Notes: generated by a model not told the origin, from the sequence alone. A stretch of 64,000 bases of DNA from Leifsonia aquatica (GCF_014190775.1 NZ_JACHVP010000003.1:124001-188000); one strand, 5' to 3'. Positions 16,739 to 25,316 are shown, counted from the stretch's first letter. Numbers and translations are program-made.

Positions 16739-17796
16739 GAGATGCGGCCCGTGGCCTTCCAGTAGCGCAGGAGCTTGAGGCAGATGTGCAGGGCGCTCCG
16801 GCTCATCCCGTCGTCGATGGCGGCGCGCACCGACTCGGGGAGGTTGTCGAGCCGGTAGTACAGCGTCGTGCGGTGGATGTGGAGCCGCTCGCACGCATCC
16901 CGGACGCGACCGCAGGTGTCGAGGAAGGTCTCGACCGTCTCCCGCTGGAGGGCGTTGCCCTCCTCCCAGAGCTTCGCCGCGGCCGGGGAGAACGAGCCGA
17001 CGTGCGAGCCGTCGGCGTCGATCGAGTCGAGCAGCACCCACGCGCCGAGCTGCGCGAAGTCGGCCACGCCTCCCATGTGCGGCAGCCAGGCCACGATCTC
17101 GGCGGCGCGTCGTGCCTGCTCCGCCGAGACCGAGAGATCCTCGTCCCTCCGGTCGAGGCGAGCGGATCCCACCCCGTGCAGGCGCAGTCCGCGGGCGGCG
17201 GCCTCCCGCTGCAGGACGACGGCGGTCGGGTCGCCCGCGCCGTCAGCCGGCCGGTCGATCGTGCGCGCGACCCGCCCGACGAAGTACAGGATGTTGTCCC
17301 GCTGACCGATGAACGCCAGATCCACGCCCTTCAGCGTGGACATGTGCCGCCCGAAGGCGAGACGATCCAGGACGCCGGCGTCCGGGTCGACGGCGACGGC
17401 GCGCACGAGCGTCCCCTCACCGCGTTCGATCCATCTCCGCGAGGCCGCGTGCGCGAAGGCCCGGCGCCGCGCGCCCGCGTCGTCCGACAGCAGCCGGAGC
17501 ATGACCGCCCCGTGCGAGGAGTCCTCCGGCGCGCCCGCCTCCTGCGAGAGGATCTGCCGCGCGGCGCCGGCGGCGACGTCGATGACGGAGTACTGCGCCG
17601 AGGTGAGCGGCCGGTCCTCCTCCGCGGCGAGCCAGAGCGTGCCCAGTTGGCCGCTCTCGTCGCGGATCGGCACCGCGAGCCGCCTCGGCTGGGCCCGTGA
17701 GCCGCTGGTCGCGACCGCCATCGCGTCCGCGCCGTCGATGATGACACTGCGCCCGAGGGTCTGGGCGAGTTCGTCGACGACGTCCTGCAGGTTCAT
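16735..17796 (-). CDS. PucR family transcriptional regulator
   Basis: Regulator of 353 residues. The C-terminal PucR HTH is at about residues 285-345: ETVETFLDTCGRVRDACERLHIHRTTLYYRLD. The N-terminal 130 residues resemble a GAF-like sensor (VPIRDESGQLGTLWLA), followed by a GGDEF-like CdaR-type middle region. ATG 17794-17796 has no good ribosome site. It is the first gene of a two-gene operon with the MFS transporter (ATGA overlap). PucR and CdaR relatives often respond to purines, sugar acids or amino-acid derivatives. Confidence 0.85.
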   Translation of the reverse strand: MNLQDVVDELAQTLGRSVIIDGADAMAVATSGSRAQPRRLAVPIRDESGQLGTLWLAAEEDRPLTSAQYSVIDVAAGAARQILSQEAGAPEDSSHGAVMLRLLSDDAGARRRAFAHAASRRWIERGEGTLVRAVAVDPDAGVLDRLAFGRHMSTLKGVDLAFIGQRDNILYFVGRVARTIDRPADGAGDPTAVVLQREAAARGLRLHGVGSARLDRRDEDLSVSAEQARRAAEIVAWLPHMGGVADFAQLGAWVLLDSIDADGSHVGSFSPAAAKLWEEGNALQRETVETFLDTCGRVRDACERLHIHRTTLYYRLDNLPESVRAAIDDGMSRSALHICLKLLRYWKATGRIS

Positions 17797-18009
17797 CGAA
17801 GGGCCTGTTCCCGATGCGTGTTCATAGTGCCGATCATTGTGGATCCGCGCTTCCAGTTGCCTGGCCCGCTGCCACCCTCCCAGCGGCCGGCGGTCACCTC
17901 CGAACCGCGGAAACGCGCCGCGCCCGGGTGGATGATCGCGCCCTCGGCCGCCCAAGGTGGTCCCGGCAGACCCCCTTTCGCGGGCGGCCCCTTCGCTATG
18001 GTGACGGGC

Positions 18010-18555
18010 ATGACTGTCGAGGGCTCATCGAGCGCCGTCCCCCCGGAGATCCGCGGGATGATCGAGTCGTGGCCGGCGATCCCGGCGTTCGTCCGCGACC
18101 GCCATCTGACGGTGCTGGCGGCCAACGATCTGGCGCGATCCCTCTCGCCCGCCTTTCACGACGGCGTCGACCTCGTGCGGGCGACCTTCGTCGACTCGGA
18201 TGCGATGCGGACCAGCCCGAGCAGCGCGGTGATCGCCGAGCACTTCGCGGGCACGTTGCGCGAGTCGCTCGCCCGCCACGAGTCCGACGATGCCTTCGAG
18301 CGCATCGTGACGGACCTCTCCACGACGAGCAGCGCGTTCGCCGAGGCGTGGGCGAACGGGGGAGGCTCGCGCGACGAGGCGGACGCGTTCGCCTTCCCCA
18401 ACGACGTCGTCGGACCGCTGACCCTGACCTACCAGCAGCTGAACATCCCGCGCGTCTTCGACCTCACCCTGGTGGTGTGGCGACCGGTGGACGAGAACTC
18501 GCGCGTGGCACTCGGCCGCCTCGCCGAGATCGTCGCGGGCGCCGCGGAGGCCTGA
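18010..18555 (+). CDS. Second MmyB-like ligand-binding protein lacking an HTH
   Basis: A 181-residue protein parallel to the one at 14016: WPAIPAFVRDRHLTVLAANDLARSLSPAF, a DLVRATF segment, ERIVTDLSTTSSAFAEAWANGG, and the closing strand FDLTLVVWRPVDENSRVALGRLAE. Only the MmyB-type sensor fold is present, without DNA-binding helices. ATG 18010 is seven bases after TATGGT, so it is probably leaderless and not the cut tail of a longer gene. Its position divergent from PucR gives no clear target. Confidence 0.72.
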   Translation: MTVEGSSSAVPPEIRGMIESWPAIPAFVRDRHLTVLAANDLARSLSPAFHDGVDLVRATFVDSDAMRTSPSSAVIAEHFAGTLRESLARHESDDAFERIVTDLSTTSSAFAEAWANGGGSRDEADAFAFPNDVVGPLTLTYQQLNIPRVFDLTLVVWRPVDENSRVALGRLAEIVAGAAEA

Positions 18556-18660
18556 CGGGCCCGAGCGTCCGGCGACGGGAACCTTGCGACAACCAGAGGG
18601 TGCCGCTCGGTCGCGCTCGCGGCTATCGTGGCGGGGCAACCGACGAAGGGAACACCCGCC

Positions 18661-18942
18661 ATGACCGGAACGACGCCCGAGCACCTGAGCGAGCACCACC
18701 GCACGACCCTCGAGCAGATCGAGCGGCACCCCACGTCGCACAACCTCGAGTGGCACGCCGTGCTGGCCCTGCTCGAGGAGGCGGCCGACGTGCGCGAGGA
18801 GCATGACGGCAAGTACATCGTGAAGCTCGGCGAGGAGCGCCTGGTGCTGACCCGGCCGCGCCACAAGGACGTCGACGAGCAGATGATCGTCGACCTGCGC
18901 CACCTCTTCACGAGCGCCGGCTACCTGCCGACCGGCGAGTAG
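18661..18942 (+). CDS. HicA-like small conserved actinobacterial protein
   Basis: A 93-residue soluble protein. The C-terminal 60 residues (EWHAVLALLEEAADVREEHDGKYIVKLGEERLVLTRPRHK, then a helix) have the alpha-beta-beta-beta-alpha order of HicA/dsRBD-like folds. The catalytic His of HicA toxins is not in its usual G-S-H context and no HicB antitoxin gene is adjacent, so an RNA-binding role is more likely than a toxin. It is transcribed alone and converges on the FAD monooxygenase three bases after its stop. Confidence 0.65.
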   Translation: MTGTTPEHLSEHHRTTLEQIERHPTSHNLEWHAVLALLEEAADVREEHDGKYIVKLGEERLVLTRPRHKDVDEQMIVDLRHLFTSAGYLPTGE

Positions 18943-18945
18943 CCG

Positions 18946-20091
18946 TCACACCGGCTGGCGAGCCGCCCGGGCGAAGGGCAGGGACTCGCCCAGCCGCAGC
19001 CCATACTGGGCGATGGAGCGGCCGACCGGGAGGCGCTGCAGCTGGTACCGGTCGAGTGCCTCCGGCACCGGCAGCCGGTCGAGCAGGTCCGCGAGGGCGA
19101 GGGCGTCACCGGCGGCCTTCGCCGCGCCCATCGCCGTGTGCGGCCGGACCATGACGGCGGCGTCGCCGAGCAGGGCGACCCGGTCCCGCACCATCCGCGG
19201 CGGCACGTAGTCGACGATCGCCTGCAGGAAGGGCTCGGGCTCGGCGTCCACCGCGGTGGCGAACTCCGGCGGCAGGTCGGCGTGCGCGTCCGCGCGGAGT
19301 CGTTCGCGTGCGGCGTGCGGCAGGTCTCCGGGCGCCAGTGACAGGCTGCCGACGGGCCGCCCGCTCGCCTCCATCAGGTCGGCGAGGTCGACGACCGAGA
19401 GCGGCCGGTACCAGACCCAGTTGTACCGCCGCAGCCCCGGCGTCAGCTCGCCACCGGCGCCGGGGACGAGGTACCCGAGCATATGGGCGCCCGGCCCGGT
19501 GTAGAACGCGAACCGGCCCAGGAGGGTGTCCGCTGCGCGCCCGGTGAGTGCCTGCTCGGGGATCAGCCCCCGCCACGTGACGTATCCCACGTAGCGGTTG
19601 CCGCGGCCGTCCGGGACCACGACGTCGCGAGTGACCGAGCCGAGCCCGTCCGCCCCGATGACGACGTCGAAGAAGCGGCGCTCGCCGTCGTGCAGCTGCA
19701 CCTCGGCGCTGACCTCGGTGGAGCGCACGGCGCGGACGGCGTTGCCGAGCAGATACGACTCGGGCGGGAGCTGCCCGAGGAGCACCTCGTAGAGGTGGTC
19801 CCAGGAGAGCTGCATCTGCGGGGTGCGGTCGCGCGAGACGACCCTCCCGCCTCGATCGAGCGCGATGCGCTCCTCGGCGATGACGCCGATCGCGGCGGCG
19901 TCGGGCCGTCCCACCCGCTCGAGCAGGGTGAGCAGCTCCGGCTGCGCCACCAGACCGGCTCCGCGGCGCGCGAGGCCGTGTCGCGACCGCTCCATCACCG
20001 TGACGTCGTGACCGCGCCTGGTCAGCAGGGCGGCCGCGAACAGGCCGCCGATCGAACCGCCGACGACTCCCACACCTCGTGCTCCGGACAT
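18946..20091 (-). CDS. FAD-dependent aromatic monooxygenase (PHBH-like)
   Basis: Flavoprotein hydroxylase of 381 residues. GVGVVGGSIGGLFAAALL is the FAD Rossmann site; DVVIGADGLGSVTRD is the DG motif contacting FAD and NAD(P)H; and RVALLGDAAVMVRPHTAMGAAKAAGDALAL is the GD motif for the ribityl chain. The order and TWRGLIPEQAL segment resemble 2,6-dihydroxypyridine 3-monooxygenase and related enzymes. ATG 20089-20091 is seven bases after TAGCGT (20104-20099, minus strand), so the transcript is probably leaderless. It would hydroxylate an aromatic or heterocyclic substrate. Confidence 0.87.
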   Translation of the reverse strand: MSGARGVGVVGGSIGGLFAAALLTRRGHDVTVMERSRHGLARRGAGLVAQPELLTLLERVGRPDAAAIGVIAEERIALDRGGRVVSRDRTPQMQLSWDHLYEVLLGQLPPESYLLGNAVRAVRSTEVSAEVQLHDGERRFFDVVIGADGLGSVTRDVVVPDGRGNRYVGYVTWRGLIPEQALTGRAADTLLGRFAFYTGPGAHMLGYLVPGAGGELTPGLRRYNWVWYRPLSVVDLADLMEASGRPVGSLSLAPGDLPHAARERLRADAHADLPPEFATAVDAEPEPFLQAIVDYVPPRMVRDRVALLGDAAVMVRPHTAMGAAKAAGDALALADLLDRLPVPEALDRYQLQRLPVGRSIAQYGLRLGESLPFARAARQPV

Positions 20092-20187
20092 GGGCACGAC
20101 GCTAGTGAGCGTGCCGCCTCCCGCATTCCTACATCGGACGGAAAGCCTTTCGCCCTACGGCTCCTAGACTCCGGGGCAGGAGGTCGG

Positions 20188-21165
20188 ATGACGGACGCAG
20201 CAACGACGACGGGGAACCGTCGCGTGCCCATCGAGGCGCAGAAGGTGGACGCGCCGCTCACCCGCACCGCGGTGTTCCTGGTGCTCACGGTCAGCAGCGC
20301 GCCGGGGGCCGTGGATCGCGTGCGCGATGCGCTCGGGGATCTCGCCGGCCTGACGAAGACGGTCGCGTTCCGTGACCTCGGTGCGAACCTGGCGTGCACC
20401 GTCGGGATCGGCGCGGCGGTCTGGACCGCACTCGCCGGCGAGCCGATGCCGCGCGAGCTGCGGCCGTTCGAACCGATCCAGGGCGCGCAGCACGTCGCCC
20501 CCGCGACACCGGGCGACCTCCTGTTCCACATCCGCGCGGACCGGCAGGACCTCTGCTTCGAGTTCGAGCGGCTGCTGCTCGACAGCCTGGGGGACGCCGT
20601 GGCCGTCGTGGACGAGACGGTCGGGTTCCGCTACTTCGACATCCGGGACCTGCTCGGCTTCGTCGACGGCACCGCGAACCCCGTGGGACGGCAGCTGCCC
20701 GATTCCACCCTCGTCGGCGACGAGGATGCGGATGCCGCCGGTGGCAGCTACGTCGTCGTGCAGAAGTACGTGCATCCGCTCGACGCGTGGCAGGCGCTCA
20801 CGACCGAGCAGCAGGAGGCGATCATCGGCCGCACCAAGGCCGACAACGTCGAACTCGACGACGCGGACACCGGCCAGAAGTCGCACAAGACGCTGGCGAC
20901 CATCGTCGACGACGAGGGCGTCGAGCACGACATCCTCCGCGACAACATGCCGTTCGGCCGTCCCGGGTCGGGCGAGTTCGGCACGTACTTCATCGGGTAC
21001 TGCCGCAACCTGTGGGTGATCCAGAAGATGCTGGAGCGGATGTTCATCGGCGACCCACCGGGGCTGCACGACCGGCTGCTCGACTTCTCCACCGCGGTGA
21101 CCGGCGGCGTGTTCTTCGTGCCGTCGCTCGGGCGGCTCGACACGCTCGGAAAGGCGAACTCGTGA
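20188..21165 (+). CDS. DyP-type haem peroxidase
   Basis: Haem peroxidase of 325 residues. The distal GXXDG motif appears as LLGFVDGTANPVGRQLP (Asp near residue 157), and a conserved Arg follows in RDNMPFGRPG. The proximal His is likely in KSHKTLATI (about residue 232). ATG 20188 follows GCAGGAGG. The C-terminus ends SLGRLDTLGKANS; I see no clear encapsulin cargo tail and no encapsulin gene nearby. The stop overlaps the next gene's GTG by four bases, so the NTF2-like protein is a coupled partner. DyP enzymes oxidise dyes, phenolics or porphyrins with peroxide. Confidence 0.9.
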   Translation: MTDAATTTGNRRVPIEAQKVDAPLTRTAVFLVLTVSSAPGAVDRVRDALGDLAGLTKTVAFRDLGANLACTVGIGAAVWTALAGEPMPRELRPFEPIQGAQHVAPATPGDLLFHIRADRQDLCFEFERLLLDSLGDAVAVVDETVGFRYFDIRDLLGFVDGTANPVGRQLPDSTLVGDEDADAAGGSYVVVQKYVHPLDAWQALTTEQQEAIIGRTKADNVELDDADTGQKSHKTLATIVDDEGVEHDILRDNMPFGRPGSGEFGTYFIGYCRNLWVIQKMLERMFIGDPPGLHDRLLDFSTAVTGGVFFVPSLGRLDTLGKANS

Positions 21166-21623
21166 ATCAGGCGGACACCGGGACCTCCACGCTGGGCAAC
21201 GTCGTGCAGCTGGCCGACGGCCGCGCCGTGCTCGACCAGGTCGACCGGATCGACGAGCTGCTCGGGCGTGGGGATGTGGAGTCGCTCGTCGGCCTCTTCA
21301 CGGAGACGTGCGTCGTGCACCACCCCGAGGGCACTGCTCGCGGACGCGACGAACTGCGGCAGCTCGCGGCTCGGGTCCGGACGCTGCCGGACGGTGTCCA
21401 GCGCGTCCAGACCAGGAAGTCGGTGCGCGACCTCCCGGACGGTTCACTGGTCGTCTCGAGCGTGAGCGTCATGGTCGAGCGCGACCGCGACTGGTTGCAG
21501 GGCATCCCGTTCGAGGTCTGGCGGGACACGTTCACGGCGGACGCCGGCGGTGGCTGGCTGGTGCGCGAGCGGTGGGTCGAGCGGGCCGACGGTGCTCCGG
21601 AGCTGCACGGCCGCGCGGACTAG
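21162..21623 (+). CDS. SnoaL/NTF2-like protein coupled to DyP
   Basis: A 153-residue protein with the cone-shaped NTF2-like fold: LLGRGDVESLVGLFTETCVVHHPEGTARGRDELRQLA, then a beta-sheet region ending WLVRERWVERADGAPE. GTG 21162 overlaps the DyP stop (GTGA), so it is translated with the peroxidase and probably handles its substrate or product. It may be a ketosteroid-isomerase-like enzyme or a binding protein; the active-site residues cannot be assigned. It overlaps the convergent MarR gene by four bases. Confidence 0.75.
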   Translation: MNQADTGTSTLGNVVQLADGRAVLDQVDRIDELLGRGDVESLVGLFTETCVVHHPEGTARGRDELRQLAARVRTLPDGVQRVQTRKSVRDLPDGSLVVSSVSVMVERDRDWLQGIPFEVWRDTFTADAGGGWLVRERWVERADGAPELHGRAD

Positions 21624-22120
21624 GAGCGCAGGTGCTCGGGGAGGAGGCCGCCGGTCTGCTCCCCGCGGAGGTGGAGCTGCAGGGCGCCGAGGATGCGGTG
21701 GGCCGATTCGACGTCCTCGCGGGACAGCGGAGCGATCGCCGCGTCGACGATCATGTCGTTCTGCGCCCGCGAGACCTCGAGCAGCAGCTCCCGCCCCCGG
21801 TCGGTGATGCGGGCGAGCACGCCGCGTTCGTCGTCCGGGGCGATCGCGCGCTCGACGAGCCCGGCCTTCTCCAGCTGCGACACCTGGTAGGTCAGGCGGC
21901 TCGGGCTGCTCACCAGCTTGTTCGCGAGCTCGGCCATCCGCAGCTCGCCGTCGGCGTTCCGGAGGCGGATCAGCACCTCGTACTGCGCGTAGCTGATGCC
22001 GGTGCGCGCCTTCGTCGCCCGGTCCGCCCGCCGCTCGATGAGCTTGCCGACGTCGAGCAGGCGTTCGAAGAGCGCGAGTTCGACGGAATCGACCCACTCA
22101 GCCACGACGTGCGCCTGCAT
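21620..22120 (-). CDS. MarR family transcriptional regulator
   Basis: Regulator of 166 residues. Winged helix at about residues 40-110: ISYAQYEVLIRLRNADGELRMAELANKLVSSPSRLTYQVSQLEKAGLV, then the wing with APDDERGVLARITDRG. The long N-terminal helix and the EHLRS tail are typical. The ATG at 22118-22120 has a weak GGAAGGG upstream. It converges with the DyP pair, overlapping four bases, and is divergent from the membrane-anchored protein at 22179. Its target is not evident. Confidence 0.88.
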   Translation of the reverse strand: MQAHVVAEWVDSVELALFERLLDVGKLIERRADRATKARTGISYAQYEVLIRLRNADGELRMAELANKLVSSPSRLTYQVSQLEKAGLVERAIAPDDERGVLARITDRGRELLLEVSRAQNDMIVDAAIAPLSREDVESAHRILGALQLHLRGEQTGGLLPEHLRS

Positions 22121-22178
22121 CCATCGTCGAATCCCTTCCGGTTGCGACCGCGACCATGCTAGCCACTAACCTCGACCC

Positions 22179-22613
22179 ATGGCTTCGGGGGGAGGCGCGA
22201 CGAACGCGGGCGATCGTCGCTGGCGGATCGGGGGCGCCCTCGCGTTGCTCGTCCCCATCGCCGCAGTGACGTTCCTCGTCGCCACTGTCGTGAACGGGCT
22301 GCCCGATGCCCCGACGCCCGACGACGCCCGCGGGGAGGCCGCGGCGATCCTCCGGGAGGTCGACGCGGCAGATCTCGGCGCCCTGCGCACGCGCTTCGCG
22401 ACGCCCTACCCTCCCGGCGCCGACGAGCTCTATGCGAACTGCCGCGTCATCGCACCGGAGGCGCGAGGGATCGAGGTCTCCGGCAGGGGGGACTTCCCCG
22501 CCTCCTTCGTCATCACGGTCGTCGGCGCCGCGCGCCAGGATCCCGAACGGCACGCCAGTTGCGCATTCAGCCTCGTCAGGAAGGACCGCCACTGGACGAT
22601 CGGCGTGCGGTGA
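22179..22613 (+). CDS. Membrane-anchored hypothetical protein
   Basis: A 144-residue protein. One hydrophobic segment at about residues 18-40 (IGGALALLVPIAAVTFLVAT) precedes a soluble extracytoplasmic domain with two Cys (near 87 and 127) that could form a disulphide. No known family is recognised. ATG 22179 lies six bases after TAACCT and is probably leaderless. It converges with the TmrB-like ATPase. Confidence 0.6.
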   Translation: MASGGGATNAGDRRWRIGGALALLVPIAAVTFLVATVVNGLPDAPTPDDARGEAAAILREVDAADLGALRTRFATPYPPGADELYANCRVIAPEARGIEVSGRGDFPASFVITVVGAARQDPERHASCAFSLVRKDRHWTIGVR

Positions 22614-22622
22614 GGGCTGCCG

Positions 22623-23231
22623 TCAGAGCCCACGAACGTGCTGCAGACCGACCCGGAGGCGGCGCAACTGAAAGCGCCAGGGATCGAGCCGGGGGGTCGT
22701 GAGGGGGAGTCCTGCGTGATCCGCGATCCACTCGACCACCTCGTCGGTCGTGCGGTGGTCGGTGTGCACGTGCGTGGCGTAGCGGTCATCGGCGAGGGCG
22801 GCGACGCAGCGGTCGATCTGCTGCACAGCCCAGGTCTCGCGGCGCAGCCCGGTGCGGAGGAACGCGATCCGGGTGCTCAATCGGCGACGCAGGGTCTCGG
22901 GAGAGGCGAGCAGGGCGTAGTGCCGCACGTCCACGCCCCGCGAGCGCAGACCGCCGACGATCTCATCGAAGTAGTCGTCGCGGACGATGGTCATCGGGAC
23001 GAGCACCGCACCGGGATGCGTCGCATCGGCTTGCTGCAGCGTGTCGACGACAGCGGAGCGCCACTGGGGGAGGTCCTGGAAGTCGGGGCGTGCCTCGGCC
23101 GGCAGAGTGCGCTGCAGGGCGAAGCCGAGTGGTTCCGGGTCGGCGACGTGCGCGCCCGCGAGTCGTCGTCGGAGCTCGAAGGCGGTGTGGGTCTTGCCGG
23201 CACCGAAGGCGCCGTTGATCCAGATCAGCAC
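22623..23231 (-). CDS. TmrB-like ATP-binding protein (tunicamycin-resistance family)
   Basis: P-loop protein of 202 residues. VLIWINGAFGAGKTHTAFEL holds the Walker A motif (Lys at about residue 13). The rest follows the Bacillus subtilis TmrB pattern: a DPEPLGF segment, RPDFQDLPQWR, GAVLVPMTIVRDDYFDEIV, HYALLASPETLRRRL, WAVQQIDRCVAAL and VHTDHRTTDEV. TmrB binds ATP and tunicamycin at the membrane and confers resistance. GTG 23229-23231 starts the conserved core. It is 19 bases downstream of a TetR gene on the same strand and so probably co-transcribed. Activity on tunicamycin is inferred from the family. Confidence 0.78.
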   Translation of the reverse strand: MLIWINGAFGAGKTHTAFELRRRLAGAHVADPEPLGFALQRTLPAEARPDFQDLPQWRSAVVDTLQQADATHPGAVLVPMTIVRDDYFDEIVGGLRSRGVDVRHYALLASPETLRRRLSTRIAFLRTGLRRETWAVQQIDRCVAALADDRYATHVHTDHRTTDEVVEWIADHAGLPLTTPRLDPWRFQLRRLRVGLQHVRGL

Positions 23232-23250
23232 GATCCGAGCCGCCCTGCCG

Positions 23251-23868
23251 TCAGGCCACGCTCTTGGGGCGGCTCGCGGCCTTCGGGGCCGGGAACACGA
23301 CGCCGGTCGCATCGAGGCTGCGCAGCACATCGTCGAGCACATCCGCGCGGGAGGCGGTGTGGTCGCCCGCCCACCAGCGCTCGGCGACGATCTCGAAGAT
23401 CGTGATGGCGTTGCGCGCCGTCATCATCACGAGGAGGTCGTCTGCGAGCAGGCCCATCCGGACACCGAGTTCCTTCTCGAGCTCGCTGCGGGACTGCATG
23501 AAGACGTCCCAGAGCCGGGCGCGGGGGACCGGCGAGACGTCGATGACGTGGCGCAGCTCCGCGAAGCGCGGAGTGTCGTCGAACGACTCGATCGTGGCGA
23601 GCAGGGTTGCGGCGAGCGCCTCCGGGACGGGTTCTCCGGCGGGCCGCGAGCGGAGGGCTTCACCCAGCTGCAGCGACTCCGTCAGGCGGCCCAGGAGGAG
23701 CAGGTCCTTGCTGGGGAAGTAGCGGTAGAGCGTGGAGGGCGCGATCTCGGCGCTCTCGGCGATCTGTTCCATCGTCGTCTCGTCGTAGCCCTGCGACAAG
23801 AAGAGCTCCGCGGCGGCGTCCAGGATCTGGCCTCGCGTCCGCGCCGCCTTCTTCTCCCTCAATCCCAT
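23251..23868 (-). CDS. TetR family regulator
   Basis: Regulator of 205 residues. HTH at about residues 8-55: RTRGQILDAAAELFLSQGYDETTMEQIAESAEIAPSTLYRYFPSKDL. The C-terminal helical domain is of the TetR_C type. ATG 23866-23868 lies six bases after TATCCT (23880-23875, minus strand), giving a probable leaderless mRNA. It is divergent from the MFS-epimerase-oxidase operon and upstream of the TmrB-like gene. It is the natural repressor of the 3-keto-glycoside operon and may also drive the ATPase. Confidence 0.88.
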   Translation of the reverse strand: MGLREKKAARTRGQILDAAAELFLSQGYDETTMEQIAESAEIAPSTLYRYFPSKDLLLLGRLTESLQLGEALRSRPAGEPVPEALAATLLATIESFDDTPRFAELRHVIDVSPVPRARLWDVFMQSRSELEKELGVRMGLLADDLLVMMTARNAITIFEIVAERWWAGDHTASRADVLDDVLRSLDATGVVFPAPKAASRPKSVA

Positions 23869-23896
23869 GCGCCCAGGATACCGCGGGAATTCGCAG

Positions 23897-23925
23897 TTGA
23901 CACCAAATGAAAGCATCTACATACT
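23897..23925 (+). promoter_or_regulatory. Promoter of the MFS-epimerase-oxidase operon
   Basis: TTGACA (23897-23902), a 17-bp spacer and CATACT (23920-23925). Transcription would start near 23932, giving a leader of about 56 bases containing GAGGAG before ATG 23988. Confidence 0.55.
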
Positions 23926-23987
23926 GAGAGCCACTCCGATTTTGGAGAGACACCCAAACGGCATCACGTCACACAGAGGAGTGTGGA

Positions 23988-25316
23988 ATGTCCCGACCGG
24001 CCGACATCGACGTCGCCCTGGAAACACCCGGCCCCGCGGCCACACCGTTGCCGCGCCTGATCGCTGCGATTCTCACCTCGAACATGGGCGCCCTGATCGC
24101 CCTGCTCACACCCCTGCAGCTCCTGCTCACCCTGCACCTCACCCGCATCGCCGGCCCCGGCGCCGCCGCGGCCTTCGGCGTGGTCACCGGCTTCGGCGCC
24201 CTGTTCGCGCTGGTCGCGAATCCGTTGGCCGGCCGGATCAGCGACCGCACGGCCGCCCGGTTCGGCCGTCGCCGCACCTGGATCCTCACCGGCGGCCTCG
24301 CAGGGTCGCTGGCGGTCGCCTCCCTCGCCTTCACCACCGAGGTCTGGCAGGTGGCGGTCGTCTGGTGCATCACGCAGACCCTGTTCAACTTCCAGCAGGC
24401 CGCGACGAGCGCGCTGCTGGCGGACCAGGTGCCCCCGCTCCGACGGGGCACGGTCTCGGGCTTCGTCGGTCTCGCCGCCGCTGCCGGCCCCCTCCTCGGC
24501 CTCACCGCCGTGAGCGCGATCGCCGACCCGGTCGCGCAGTGGGTCGTGCTCGGCGTCATCGCCCTGGTGTTCGCGGTCGTGGCGGTAATCCTGCTCCGTG
24601 ACCCGCAGCACAAGCGCGAACCCCACCAGGCCGGGCTCAACCTGGTCGAGCTGGCGAAATCGTTCTGGCTGAACCCGTGGCGGCATCCCGCCTTCGGGTG
24701 GGCCTGGGCGGTGCGGTTCCTCATCACCTGCGCCTACGCGAGCGGAACGTACAACGCGTTCTTCCTCATCCAGCGCTTCGGGGTGGCGGAGGCCGACGTC
24801 GCCGCGATCGTGCTCGGTCTGTCCTTGCTCTCCGTCGCCCTCCTGGCCGTCACGAGCGTGATCGCTGGACTCGTCTCCGACCGCCTCCGGCGCCAGAAGC
24901 CGTTCGTCGTGGCCGCGGGTGTGCTGGCCGCCGCCGGCCTCGCGGGGATGGCGTTCGCGCCGAACATCGGCTTCGTCTTCATCGCCACCGCGGCGATCGG
25001 CGTCGGGACGGGCCTGTTCTTCTCGATCGACAGCGCTCTCTGCGTCCGCGTGCTTCCGAGCAGTGAGAACGCGGGCAAGGACTTCGCGATCATCAACATG
25101 GCGAACACGCTTCCGCAGTCGTTCGTCCCCTTCATCGCGCCCTTCATGCTCGCGCTCGGCGGCTACACCGCCCTCTACCTCGTGCTCGCGGTGCTGGGCC
25201 TGATCGGCGCGGCCTTCGTCCTCCGCCTCCCCGAGCTCGGCCGCGAGGGCGACCCGCGCTGGGCCGTCATCACCCGGGGAGAAGCGCGCCCTGCGCCCGA
25301 ACCGACCGTCGTCTGA
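23988..25316 (+). CDS. MFS transporter, probable glycoside or sugar carrier
   Basis: Membrane carrier of 442 residues with twelve hydrophobic segments. The MFS loop motif appears as NPLAGRISDRTAARFGRRRTW between helices 2 and 3, and the second-half repeat as GLVSDRLRRQKPF. The first-half loop resembles GPH-type sugar symporters. ATG 23988 follows GAGGAG. It leads an operon with the TIM-barrel enzyme (31 bases later) and the oxidase, so its substrate is probably the glycoside or sugar that these act on. Confidence 0.85.
   Translation: MSRPADIDVALETPGPAATPLPRLIAAILTSNMGALIALLTPLQLLLTLHLTRIAGPGAAAAFGVVTGFGALFALVANPLAGRISDRTAARFGRRRTWILTGGLAGSLAVASLAFTTEVWQVAVVWCITQTLFNFQQAATSALLADQVPPLRRGTVSGFVGLAAAAGPLLGLTAVSAIADPVAQWVVLGVIALVFAVVAVILLRDPQHKREPHQAGLNLVELAKSFWLNPWRHPAFGWAWAVRFLITCAYASGTYNAFFLIQRFGVAEADVAAIVLGLSLLSVALLAVTSVIAGLVSDRLRRQKPFVVAAGVLAAAGLAGMAFAPNIGFVFIATAAIGVGTGLFFSIDSALCVRVLPSSENAGKDFAIINMANTLPQSFVPFIAPFMLALGGYTALYLVLAVLGLIGAAFVLRLPELGREGDPRWAVITRGEARPAPEPTVV

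Noticed and set aside
18661-18942. HicA toxin of a toxin-antitoxin pair
   Set aside because: Fold-like similarity only; no HicB partner and no canonical catalytic His context.
21118-21165. Encapsulin cargo-loading tail on the DyP peroxidase
   Set aside because: The C-terminus lacks a convincing cargo peptide pattern and no encapsulin shell gene is nearby.
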